8,227 bases of DNA from the NCBI GenBank assembly GCA_003644275.1, contig QNBY01000041.1, positions 1-8,227 of the forward strand, read 5' to 3'. The translations under genes and the position numbers were made by a program. The stretch is from Planctomycetota bacterium. GTDB lineage: Bacteria > Planctomycetota > B143-G9. Below are positions 1 to 8,227 of this stretch, piece after piece. The notes beneath the pieces are model-generated. The model did no database searches. It was not told the DNA's origin and was given only the letters and a program-made list of their open reading frames with translations. Numbering within the stretch: the stretch's first letter is position 1; every line of letters begins with the position of its first letter.

Positions 1-1163
1 CCCAGGTCCTCCGCCTTTATCCGGTCCCCCTCCATCAGCGTGAACGCCCTGTTCACAACGTTCTCCAGCTCTCGAACGTTGCCGGGCCACGAGTACCCCT
101 CTATTATCTCCCACGCCTCCGGCGATATGTTCGCCGCGGATAGGTTCCGCCCCGTCCGCTCCGCGTAACGCGACACGAAATACCCCACCAGCAGCGGGAT
201 GTCGTCCCTACGCTCCCTCAGCGGCGGAAGGTGGATGGGTATCACGTTCAGCCGGTAGAACAGGTCGTAGCGGAAGTTCCCCTTCTCCACCTCCTCCTCG
301 AGGTTCCGGTTCGTCGCGGCTATCACCCGCGTGTCCACCTTCCGCGCTTTGGTCGCTCCCACCGGCCGGACCTCGTGCGTCTCCAGAACCCGCAGCAGCT
401 TCACCTGGATCATCTGGGACGTCTCGCCTATCTCGTCCAGGAAGAACGTCCCCTTGTTCGCCACCTCGAACATGCCCGTCTTGTCGCTCACCGCGCTGGT
501 GAACGCTCCCTTCACGTGCCCGAAGAGCTCGCTCTCGAGCAGGCTGTCGGGAAACGCCCCGCAGTTCACCGCCACGAACGCGTTGTGCCTCCGCGGCGAG
601 CCCAGGTGTATCGCACGCGCCACCAGCTCCTTGCCCGTCCCGCTCTCTCCCGTCACCAGCACCGTGCTGTCCGTCGGCGAAACCCTCTTTATCAGGTCCA
701 GGACCCGCCTTATGGCCGCCGACTTCCCGATTATGTGCACGTTCGGGACGTCGGCCTTCTTCTCCCTCAGCTCGCTGTTCAGCTTGTGCTGCTCCAGCGC
801 GTGCGCCAGCACGCTCTCCACCTGCTCGGCGGAGAACGGCTTGTTGATGAAGTTGAACGCCCCGAGCCTCATCGCGTTCACCGCCGTCTCCCAGTCGTCC
901 AGCGCCGTGAGCACTATCACCGGCAGGTGCGGGTCTTCCTTGTGGAGCATCGTCATCAGCTCGAGCCCGTCCAGCTCCGGCATGCGCACGTCCACTATCG
1001 CCGCCGAGTAGCGGCCCCGGTCGAAGGTCCTCAGCGCTTCTTCGGGGTCGCTGAACGTGTCGCACGAGAGCCGCATCTGTTGCTTCAGGAACCGCCCGAG
1101 CACCTTGCAGATGCTCTCCTCGTCGTCCACCACCAGTACGGTAGGCTTCAGTCCGTCCTTCAC
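1..1163 (-). CDS. pilR: PilR, sigma-54-dependent response regulator (C-terminus cut by window edge)
   Basis: Partial gene, about 387 codons visible, running off the left edge. It encodes an NtrC-family enhancer-binding protein that, once phosphorylated by PilS, activates sigma-54 RNA polymerase; the classic target is the major pilin promoter. The receiver domain (about 8-122) has acidic residues D13/D14, phospho-acceptor D58, T86 and K108. The AAA+ domain starts near 143, with Walker A GESGTGKE at 172-179, Walker B GTFFLDE at 238-244 and an RYDLFYRLNV stretch further on. The sigma-54 contact loop reads GAFTSA (219-224), not the usual GAFTGA. The Fis-type DNA-binding helix-turn-helix expected at the C-terminus lies outside the window. 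The start is GTG, overlapping the pilS stop by 4 bases (GTGA), with GGAGG 4 bases upstream; the next in-frame Met (residue 30) would remove the first receiver strand. The family is certain. The name PilR rests on the PilS and pilus neighbours. Confidence 0.93.
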   Translation of the reverse strand, partial: MKDGLKPTVLVVDDEESICKVLGRFLKQQMRLSCDTFSDPEEALRTFDRGRYSAAIVDVRMPELDGLELMTMLHKEDPHLPVIVLTALDDWETAVNAMRLGAFNFINKPFSAEQVESVLAHALEQHKLNSELREKKADVPNVHIIGKSAAIRRVLDLIKRVSPTDSTVLVTGESGTGKELVARAIHLGSPRRHNAFVAVNCGAFPDSLLESELFGHVKGAFTSAVSDKTGMFEVANKGTFFLDEIGETSQMIQVKLLRVLETHEVRPVGATKARKVDTRVIAATNRNLEEEVEKGNFRYDLFYRLNVIPIHLPPLRERRDDIPLLVGYFVSRYAERTGRNLSAANISPEAWEIIEGYSWPGNVRELENVVNRAFTLMEGDRIKAEDL

Positions 1164-2800
1164 TTCTCCTCCAGATATCCCGCCTGGGGAAGCCATATCC
1201 GGAAGGCCGCCCCCTTCGGGCGGTCGAAATCCGCAAGCACTATCCCGCCGTGCGTCGCCACCACGCGCTGGACCACCGCGAGCCCCAGGCCCGTACCCTT
1301 GGGTTTGGTGGTGAAGAAGGGAACGAATATGTCCTTGCGCTCCTCCTCCTTCACGCCCGGCCCGTCGTCCTCGTGCGTTATCGTAACGCCCGCGCGGCTG
1401 TAGGTGGGCACGCCTTCCGCTATTTTCCGGTGTTTTCGCAGGAATTCGTCCGAGCTCTCACGCCGCGCCGACACCCTTATCCGCACCTCCCGCCCTCCGG
1501 CCTCCACCGAGTTCAGCGACAGGTTCAGAAGCACCTGCTTGAACTGCTCCCGGTCCAGCCTGCACTTCAGCCCCCGCTCGATGTCCAGCTCGTACTCCGC
1601 GGGCGGCACGTCCCCCGCCAGCACGAGCGTCCTCACGTCCTCGCACAGCGAGTACAGCTCGGTGGACTCGAACACGGGCTCCTTGTTGCGCGTGAAGTAC
1701 AAAAACTCCGTCAGTATGGTGTTCAGCCGGTCGCTCTCCTTGATGATTATGTCCATCATCCCCCGCAACTCGGGATCCGTTATGTCCCTCTCTATCTCGT
1801 GCGCCGCCGCCTTTATCGAGGCCAGCGGATTCCTTATCTCGTGCGCCACGCCGGCGGAGATGACGGAGTACTCCTGCAGCCTCCGCGAGCGCGATTCTAT
1901 CTCCTGAAGCCGCCTCTTTATCGTCAACTCCTCTATGAGCACCACCCGCGCGGGCCTGCCGCTCCCTCCCCCCCGTATGTTCGACACCCGAACGTTCACA
2001 GGAAGCAGCACCCCCGGCGTAGGCTCTATGTCCATCTCCAGCCGGCCCGTCCCCCCCTCCGACAGGAACCGCTGAAGGGGCTCCAACCCCGGCCGGGAGA
2101 ACACCTCCGACCACGCCTTCCCTATCGCCTTCTCCGAGAGCCCCAGCAGGTTCATCGCCGCCGGGTTCATGAACACTATCTTCCCGTTGGGCGACAGCAC
2201 CAGCAGCGCGTCCTCTATGTTCTCCAGTATCTCCTCGTTGAAAACCTTCTCCCGGTACAGGTTTATCGCCAGAAGCGACGACAGGTACGCCGCCAGGTGC
2301 ATCCCTATGCTCTGCGCGAACAGCAGCGCTATTATCGTCTTCAGCCGCTCCATGCTCCCGCCTTTGAGCAGCGTGAACATGGTCTTCGCCGATATCAGCA
2401 CCGTGGCGACCGAGGCGAACACGAGGCTCGACCAGTCCGACATCAGCGCCGCGCATCCGATTATCAGCGCGTAGTACAGGAAAATGAAGTTCGAGTCCAC
2501 CCCGCCCGTGTAGAACACGAGCACGGAGATGAACGCAAGGTCGCTCACAAGTTGGAAGAAGTGGAACAGCCTCGACGAGCCGAACAGGAAATTCAGGAAG
2601 TACAGCACGAAGTTGAAGGCTATCGCCGCCGTCGGCACGAGCGGAAGCCAGTCCGGATAGGCCTGGCTGTCGAACTCCTTCAGCGAGTACGTGATGATGA
2701 ACAGGAACACCAGGAAGGCGAACCTGGTGAAGATGAGGTAGAACCCCAACCGCTTCAGGCGGAAGGGGCTCACCGGTCTTCTGCGGGATCTTTCGGCCAT
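1160..2800 (-). CDS. pilS: PilS-type membrane sensor histidine kinase
   Basis: 546 residues. The N-terminal half has six likely membrane segments (about 18-40, 51-73, 80-98, 103-120, 122-138, 155-178), the six-helix layout known for PilS. A PAS-like domain follows (about 185-290, with EDALLVLSPNGKIVFMNPAA). The HisKA domain has H320 in GVAHEIRNP as the autophosphorylation site. The ATPase domain has the N-box around N426-N430, G1 DDGPG at 478-482, the F-box FVPFFTTK near 492-499 and G2 GTGLGL at 502-507. All catalytic motifs are intact. In known systems PilS monitors pilin in the inner membrane and controls PilR phosphorylation. Position directly before pilR and after pilC supports that role, though the ligand is not visible in the sequence. 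The ATG has GGGAGG 8 bases upstream and lies 22 bases after the pilC stop. The gene holds two runs of seven G (1968-1974 and 2051-2057). Confidence 0.93.
   Translation of the reverse strand: MAERSRRRPVSPFRLKRLGFYLIFTRFAFLVFLFIITYSLKEFDSQAYPDWLPLVPTAAIAFNFVLYFLNFLFGSSRLFHFFQLVSDLAFISVLVFYTGGVDSNFIFLYYALIIGCAALMSDWSSLVFASVATVLISAKTMFTLLKGGSMERLKTIIALLFAQSIGMHLAAYLSSLLAINLYREKVFNEEILENIEDALLVLSPNGKIVFMNPAAMNLLGLSEKAIGKAWSEVFSRPGLEPLQRFLSEGGTGRLEMDIEPTPGVLLPVNVRVSNIRGGGSGRPARVVLIEELTIKRRLQEIESRSRRLQEYSVISAGVAHEIRNPLASIKAAAHEIERDITDPELRGMMDIIIKESDRLNTILTEFLYFTRNKEPVFESTELYSLCEDVRTLVLAGDVPPAEYELDIERGLKCRLDREQFKQVLLNLSLNSVEAGGREVRIRVSARRESSDEFLRKHRKIAEGVPTYSRAGVTITHEDDGPGVKEEERKDIFVPFFTTKPKGTGLGLAVVQRVVATHGGIVLADFDRPKGAAFRIWLPQAGYLEEK
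1168..1172 (-). promoter_or_regulatory. Ribosome binding site of pilR inside the 3' end of pilS
   Basis: GGAGG on the minus strand, 4 bases before the GTG codon at 1163-1161. It lies in the last codons of pilS. Together with the GTGA stop/start overlap, this fixes the non-ATG start and suggests translational coupling of kinase and regulator. Confidence 0.8.
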
Positions 2801-2822
2801 CGGCCGGGCCTCCCGCCCCCCG

Positions 2823-4040
2823 TCAGCCGACCTGCTGGATGAGGGTCTTCTGCAGTTTCAGGATGGGCAGGAATATCGAGAGCACGATGCCGCCCACCAA
2901 AAAGCCCATTATGCCCAGCATCACGGGCTCGATGAGCGAGGTCAGGCCCTCCACCGTGGCGGACACCTGCTCGTCGTAGAAATCGGCCACCTTCAGAAGC
3001 AGCGATTCGAGCGCGCCCGAGCGTTCGCCTATCTCCACCATCCGCACCAGCATGTGCGGAAAGACGTTGCTCCCCTCCAGCGTCTTCGCCAGAGGCTCGC
3101 CCTCGCTCACCGCCTGTTTCGCGTTCATCACCACCGTCTCGATGACCTTGTTGCCCACCGTGCCGCTCACTATGTCCAGCGCCCCGAGTATGGGAACGCC
3201 GGAGCGCATCAGCGTGGCGAACGTCCGCGCGAAGCGCGAGAGCGCGACCTTCGAGAACAGCGGCCCGAACACCGGCAAGTTCATCTTCAGCCAGTCTATG
3301 TTGTACGCGCCGTTCTCCGTCCTCTTGTACAGCGCGAACACCACGATCAGCGCTATCACGAAGCCCAGTATGTACATCCAGTACGAGGTGAGAACGCCGC
3401 TTATCCCCAGAACTATCCGCGTCGGAAGCGGCAGGTCCACCCCGAGCTGTAGGAACATCTGCTTGAACTTCGGAACCAGGAACACCAGCAGCACTATGGT
3501 GATGCCCAGCACCAGCGTGAGGCTCACCACCGGGTACACCATCGCGCTCTTTATCTCGCGCTTCAGCTTCTCGGACCGCTCGATGAAGTCCGACAGTCTC
3601 AGAAGTATCTCCTCCAGCTGGCCGGACGCCTCGCCCGCCGCTATCATGTTCACGTAAACCCGCGGGAAGGCGTTGGGAAAGTCCTTCATCGCCTCCGACA
3701 GGTCCCCGCCGCCCCGCACCTTCTCCGTGATGTTCGCCAGTATCTTGCGGAAGTTCCGGTCGCCCGTCTGCACCTGGAGGATGGAGAGACACTCGAACAC
3801 CGGGATGCCCGCGCTTATCATTGTCGCGAACTGCCGCGTGAAGATCATCAGCTCCGACGGCTTCACGCGCGGCGGCCCGAACAGCCCTCCGCTCTCCCCC
3901 TTCACCACCGTGAGGGAGAGCGGCTGCAGGCCCATGCTCCTCAGCTTGGAATGCACCTCCCCGTCGTTCTCGGCCTTCATCTTGCCGGTGATGTGCTTGC
4001 CGGAAGCGTCTCTCGCGGAATAGCGGTAAACTCTTGCCAT
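2823..4040 (-). CDS. pilC: PilC, inner-membrane platform protein of the type IV pilus
   Basis: 405 residues, the usual length of the GspF/PilC family. PilC sits in the inner membrane at the pilus base and is thought to be turned by PilB or PilT so that pilins enter or leave the fibre. After a short N-terminal region (VYRYSARDASGKHITG, typical of PilC), two repeated T2SSF domains are visible at about 67-190 and 270-393. Each has the FTRQFATMISAGIP / FARTFATLMRSGVP opening and a later GE-(A/R)-SG-x-LE motif (AAGEASGQLEE, EIGERSGALES). Three membrane segments lie near 167-190, 218-238 and 372-392. The ATG follows an AGGTAGGAT ribosome site, 10 bases after the pilB stop. GspF of type II secretion is the main alternative; the adjacent pilT and pilS/pilR favour PilC. 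Confidence 0.95.
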   Translation of the reverse strand: MARVYRYSARDASGKHITGKMKAENDGEVHSKLRSMGLQPLSLTVVKGESGGLFGPPRVKPSELMIFTRQFATMISAGIPVFECLSILQVQTGDRNFRKILANITEKVRGGGDLSEAMKDFPNAFPRVYVNMIAAGEASGQLEEILLRLSDFIERSEKLKREIKSAMVYPVVSLTLVLGITIVLLVFLVPKFKQMFLQLGVDLPLPTRIVLGISGVLTSYWMYILGFVIALIVVFALYKRTENGAYNIDWLKMNLPVFGPLFSKVALSRFARTFATLMRSGVPILGALDIVSGTVGNKVIETVVMNAKQAVSEGEPLAKTLEGSNVFPHMLVRMVEIGERSGALESLLLKVADFYDEQVSATVEGLTSLIEPVMLGIMGFLVGGIVLSIFLPILKLQKTLIQQVG

Positions 4041-4050
4041 ATCCTACCTC

Positions 4051-5769
<1,719 letters not shown>

Positions 5770-5770
5770 C

Positions 5771-6265
5771 TCAGAGCCCTCCCAGCCCCAGCAGCTCGCC
5801 CATCTCGCTGAAGCTCGTCTCGTCCCTGAAGTGTTCGTCTATGGTGCTCTTTATCTCGGAGATGGTCGCTATGTAAACGCTCAACGTGCAGCCGGACACC
5901 CCTTCCAGCTCCTCCAGGACGTCGGAGTTGAACACCCCCGCCGACGCCACGAGCAGTATGTTCCCTATCCTGTCGAACGGCACGAACTGGTACTTCCTCA
6001 ACACCGCCTCCGGGAATATCCCGTGCAGGTCCGGGTCCACGTCCACGTTCCTCAGGAAGATGAAGGGCAGCCTGAACTGCGTGACCAGGGCGAGGGCTAT
6101 GTCCTGCTCGCTCACCAGTCCCAGCCTGAGCAGGATGTCCCCGAACAGCTCTCCCGTCTCCTTCTGCTCTTTTATCACGCGCGCGACCTGCTCCGGCGTG
6201 AGCAGGTCGGCCTCCATCAGTATCTCGCCCAGCTTCTTGCGTGTCGCTCGGGTGATTCGGACCAT
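5771..6265 (-). CDS. Stand-alone MshEN (GspE N-terminal) domain protein, possible c-di-GMP-binding partner of the pilus motor
   Basis: 164 residues, with no ATPase core, Walker motif or membrane segment. It resembles only the N-terminal domain of PilB/MshE/GspE-type ATPases. Residues 11-34 (KLGEILMEADLL...Q34) and 40-63 (FGDILLRLGLV...Q63) form two tandem 24-residue repeats, separated by exactly five residues, that fit the published MshEN c-di-GMP motif at most positions. The deviations are D20 for Gly in the first copy and L40/F41 for Arg/Leu in the second. Residues about 75-145 match the rest of the fold (FPEAVLRKYQFVPFDRIGNILLVAS, then IATISEIKSTIDEHF). A short Gly/Leu-rich tail ends the protein. 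It sits 10 bases after pilT and 1 base before pilB, so it should be co-translated with both motors. The ATG follows AAGGAAAG. Domain family: confident. Ligand binding and partner (PilB, PilT or PilC): inference. It is not a broken ATPase, because a complete pilB follows in a different frame with its own ribosome site. Confidence 0.88.
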   Translation of the reverse strand: MVRITRATRKKLGEILMEADLLTPEQVARVIKEQKETGELFGDILLRLGLVSEQDIALALVTQFRLPFIFLRNVDVDPDLHGIFPEAVLRKYQFVPFDRIGNILLVASAGVFNSDVLEELEGVSGCTLSVYIATISEIKSTIDEHFRDETSFSEMGELLGLGGL

Positions 6266-6275
6266 CTTTCCTTCT

Positions 6276-7355
6276 CTACCGCCGTCCCATCGTCTGGCTC
6301 TGGAACAGCCTCTTCAGGTCGTCGGGATCGCTCGACACCCTCAGCGCGTCGTCGAACGATATGAGGCCCTTCCGGTACAACTGGAACAAAGACTGGTTCA
6401 TCGTGATCATCCCGACCTTGGAGCCCGTCTGGATTATCGAGTAGAGCTGGTGCGTCTTGTTCTCCCGGATGAGGCTCCTCACCGCCGAGGTGGCTATCAT
6501 TATCTCGCACGCCAGCACGCGCCCGCGCCCCACCCTCTTCTCCAGCAGCGTCTGGCAGAAAACGCCCTCCAGCACGAACGACAACTGCGTCCGTATCTGC
6601 GTCTGCTGCGAGGCCGGAAACACGTCTATTATCCTGTTTATCGTCTGGATGGCGTCGTTCGTGTGGAGCGTCGCGAACGTGAGGTGCCCGGTCTCCGCTA
6701 TCCTCAGTCCCGCCTCTATCGTCTCCATGTCGCGCATCTCGCCTATCAGAACCACGTCCGGGTCCTGCCTCAGTATGTGCCTCAGCGCGTCGGAGAACGT
6801 CCGGGTGTCCGAGCCCACCTCCCGCTGGTTCACGAGACACTTCTTGTTCCGGTGGACGAACTCTATCGGATCCTCCACCGTGATTATGTGCCCGTTCCGC
6901 GTCGAGTTGATGTAGTCCAGCATCGCCGCCAGCGTCGTGCTCTTGCCCGACCCCGTCGCGCCCGTCACCAGCACGAGCCCCCTCGGCAGCGAGCAGAGCT
7001 TCTCGCAAACGTCCCTCGGGAGCCCCAGCTCCTCGAAGCCCTTTATGTTGTAGGGAATGACGCGCATCACCGCCCCGACGGCTCCCCGCTGGAAGAAAAC
7101 GTTCGTCCTGAAGCGCCCCACCCCGCTTATCCCGAACGACAGGTCCAACTCCCAGTCCTGCTCGAACCTCGCTATCTGCTCGCTGTCCAGGATCCCGTAC
7201 ACCAGCCTCTGGGTGTCCTCGGGCGCCAGCATCTCCTCGCCGAGCGCCTTCAACTCGCCGTCCACCCTTATGCGCGGCGGAGAACCCGCCGTAATGTGCA
7301 GGTCCGAGGCGTTCTTGTCCACCATTGTCTGAAGCAGCTCTTCCAATGTGTACAT
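6276..7355 (-). CDS. pilT: PilT, type IV pilus retraction ATPase
   Basis: 359 residues, full PilT length. This cytoplasmic hexameric ATPase drives pilus depolymerisation, giving twitching motility, DNA uptake or surface sensing in known species. The N-terminal PAS-like domain carries NASDLHITAGSPPRIRVDGEL (15-35). The core has Walker A GATGSGKST at 132-140, Asp box TVEDPIE at about 159-165, Walker B DPDVVLIGEMRD at 198-209 and His box GHLTFATLHTND at 223-234. The PilT retraction signature AIRNLIRE appears as AVRSLIRE (291-298). There is no MshEN-like N-domain and no cysteine motif, which separates it from PilB. PilU is an alternative, but PilT usually comes first and the signature fits well. 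The gene heads the operon. Its ATG lies 4 bases after GGAGG and about 20 bases after a sigma-70 -10 box. Confidence 0.95.
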   Translation of the reverse strand: MYTLEELLQTMVDKNASDLHITAGSPPRIRVDGELKALGEEMLAPEDTQRLVYGILDSEQIARFEQDWELDLSFGISGVGRFRTNVFFQRGAVGAVMRVIPYNIKGFEELGLPRDVCEKLCSLPRGLVLVTGATGSGKSTTLAAMLDYINSTRNGHIITVEDPIEFVHRNKKCLVNQREVGSDTRTFSDALRHILRQDPDVVLIGEMRDMETIEAGLRIAETGHLTFATLHTNDAIQTINRIIDVFPASQQTQIRTQLSFVLEGVFCQTLLEKRVGRGRVLACEIMIATSAVRSLIRENKTHQLYSIIQTGSKVGMITMNQSLFQLYRKGLISFDDALRVSSDPDDLKRLFQSQTMGRR

Positions 7356-7359
7356 GGCA

Positions 7360-7364
7360 CCTCC
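7360..7364 (-). promoter_or_regulatory. Ribosome binding site of pilT
   Basis: GGAGG on the minus strand, 4 bases from the ATG at 7355-7353. It is a strong site and confirms this start; no better upstream start is seen before the promoter. Confidence 0.8.
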
Positions 7365-7374
7365 GCGAAAACTA

Positions 7375-7404
7375 ATTTTACAACATGCAATGGCGTAATG
7401 TCAA
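7375..7404 (-). promoter_or_regulatory. Sigma-70-type promoter for the pilT-pilR operon
   Basis: On the minus strand a perfect -35 box TTGACA (7404-7399) is followed after 18 bases by TAAAAT (7380-7375). Transcription would begin near 7368, leaving a leader of only about a dozen bases that just contains the GGAGG ribosome site. This AT-rich patch stands out in an otherwise very GC-rich window. No sigma-54 -24/-12 pair (GG-N10-GC type) was seen here, so the motor operon itself is probably not a direct PilR target. Called by eye from consensus. Confidence 0.65.
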
Positions 7405-7422
7405 GGGAAAAGGGATGTTGAC

Positions 7423-7450
7423 TTGTCCGCCCCTCCAGCACCGGCATAAT
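7423..7450 (+). promoter_or_regulatory. Possible divergent promoter for the rightward gene
   Basis: TTGTCC (7423-7428), a 16-base spacer, then CATAAT (7445-7450). The -10 box ends 7 bases before the ATG at 7458, so transcription would start at or next to the start codon. An alternative -35, TTGACT at 7418-7423, is a better hexamer but gives a 21-base spacer. The evidence is consensus resemblance only. Confidence 0.35.
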
Positions 7451-7457
7451 AACGCTG

Positions 7458-8227
7458 ATGTTTGCGCGCCTTTTCTCCTACCTCTACAGGCCGTTTCCCG
7501 CCCTTGCACGCTATCCCGTCCTGCTGAGGGAACTCGCCCGCGGCGGCGCCCACCTCCGCAGGACCCTCGCCTTCCTCCTCCTGCTCGCCTGCGTCTCCAG
7601 CGTCCCCGCCCTCTCCTACCAGGTGCCGGGCGTGCCGGGCGGGCTCGTCCTGCTCTACATCGTCCTGTTGCCGCTTTCCGCCCTCTTCTGGGTGTTCCTC
7701 ACCGCCCTCTTCGTCCGCCACGTCCTCCTGCCCGTCCTTTCCTACCGCGCCTGGTTCTCGGACGTTTACAACCTCGTGCTCTCCCTCGCCAGGCACCTGC
7801 TCTACGCCGGAGTCGCGGCCGCCGCGGGCGCTTTCCTCCTCTCCAGGTTCGCCTCCGCCCCAGACGCCTCTTTCCTCACCGCGGCGCTCGCCGTCTTCGT
7901 GCTGTTCGACTCCGTGGCGCATTTCGCCGCCCTCGGCACCCGGCGCTCTCTTTGGGGAGCCTTCGCCTTCCTCGCCTTCCTCGTGCTCTTCGTCCCCGCC
8001 GCCTGGCTGTTCGCCGGAAGCGTGTGGGCGCCGGGCGTCTTCAGGCTCGTCACCCTCTCCGGCGAGAAGGCCCGCGCCGTCTCCGTTCCCGACGGCTCCC
8101 TCGTCGTGGTGGACGGCTTCTTCCGCCGCCTTCGCCCTCTTTCCCGCTTCGAGCCCGTGCTCTACACCGGCCGCGGGCTCGGCGGCGAGGAACGCTCCGG
8201 CCGTATCTTCGGCCTCTCCGGCGAACG
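7458..8227 (+). CDS. Unrecognised multi-spanning membrane protein (3' end beyond window)
   Basis: At least 256 codons are open, running off the right edge. I do not recognise the family. The protein begins MFARLFSYLYRPFPALARYP and has about five hydrophobic segments (near 36-53, 61-85, 105-129, 138-157 and 165-188). A more polar stretch follows (about 198-256, with DGSLVVVDGFFRR). The YPVLLREL segment at 19-26 faintly recalls the (N)PVLLREL opening of some ABC-2-type permeases, but nothing else supports that. Support for coding: no stop for 770 bases, mostly G or C at third positions, and a plausible membrane topology; the opposite-strand frames give low-complexity charged peptides. The frame is closed by TGA at 7419-7421, and no ATG, GTG or TTG precedes 7458, so ATG 7458 is the natural start. 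It has no visible Shine-Dalgarno sequence and may be read from a leaderless mRNA. Codons end mainly in C (CTC, GCC, TTC), unlike the G-ending pil genes. A link to pili is unproven. Confidence 0.75.
   Translation, partial: MFARLFSYLYRPFPALARYPVLLRELARGGAHLRRTLAFLLLLACVSSVPALSYQVPGVPGGLVLLYIVLLPLSALFWVFLTALFVRHVLLPVLSYRAWFSDVYNLVLSLARHLLYAGVAAAAGAFLLSRFASAPDASFLTAALAVFVLFDSVAHFAALGTRRSLWGAFAFLAFLVLFVPAAWLFAGSVWAPGVFRLVTLSGEKARAVSVPDGSLVVVDGFFRRLRPLSRFEPVLYTGRGLGGEERSGRIFGLSGE

Noticed and set aside
7356..7457. Sigma-54 promoter in front of the operon that would make pilT-pilR self-regulated by PilR
   Set aside because: No GG-N10-GC core resembling TGGCAC-N5-TTGCA was found at a usable distance. 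A near-consensus sigma-70 promoter explains the region better.
7401..8053. Minus-strand open frames right of the pilT promoter (7401-7922, 7802-8053)
   Set aside because: The peptides are low-complexity Gly/Glu/Arg or Ala/Lys-rich, with no domain or convincing ribosome site. The plus-strand frame over the same DNA is uninterrupted and looks like a membrane protein.

Overview
The window is GC-rich and carries most of a type IVa pilus (T4aP) motor and regulation operon on the minus strand, plus the start of one divergent gene on the plus strand. Read along the minus strand the order is pilT (retraction ATPase), a stand-alone MshEN/GspE-N-type domain protein, pilB (extension ATPase), pilC (platform protein), pilS (membrane histidine kinase) and pilR (sigma-54 response regulator, cut by the left edge). 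The order pilB-pilC-pilS-pilR, with pilT in the same run, resembles clusters of deltaproteobacterial-type lineages (Desulfobacterota/Myxococcota and some uncultivated relatives). The host is therefore a Gram-negative-type diderm. Assignment below that level is a guess, and codon use is unusual: ATA is preferred for Ile and AGG is common despite very high GC at third positions.

Layout. 1-1163 (-): pilR, lacking its C-terminal DNA-binding domain. 1160-2800 (-): pilS, overlapping pilR by 4 bases. 2823-4040 (-): pilC. 4051-5769 (-): pilB. 5771-6265 (-): the small MshEN protein. 6276-7355 (-): pilT. Gaps are 1 to 22 bases, so this is almost certainly one transcript. 7356-7457 is a divergent intergenic region. 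It holds a good sigma-70 promoter for the operon (TTGACA, 18-base spacer, TAAAAT) and a weaker promoter facing right. 7458-8227 (+): an unrecognised multi-spanning membrane protein running off the right edge, whose ATG lies so close to its predicted -10 box that the mRNA may be leaderless.

How the genes work together. PilB and PilT are the opposing hexameric ATPases that turn PilC at the inner-membrane base, adding pilin to or removing it from the pilus. PilS/PilR is the two-component system that, in known species, senses pilin in the membrane and drives sigma-54 transcription of the major pilin. No pilin gene is in the window; it may lie beyond the left edge.

The most interesting point concerns c-di-GMP sensing. 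The small protein keeps most of the tandem 24-residue MshEN signature with the expected 5-residue spacer. The N-domain of PilB keeps the spacing but has lost the defining residues. This suggests that c-di-GMP input to the extension motor may have moved to a separate subunit. A second curiosity is a GAFTSA in place of GAFTGA in PilR.
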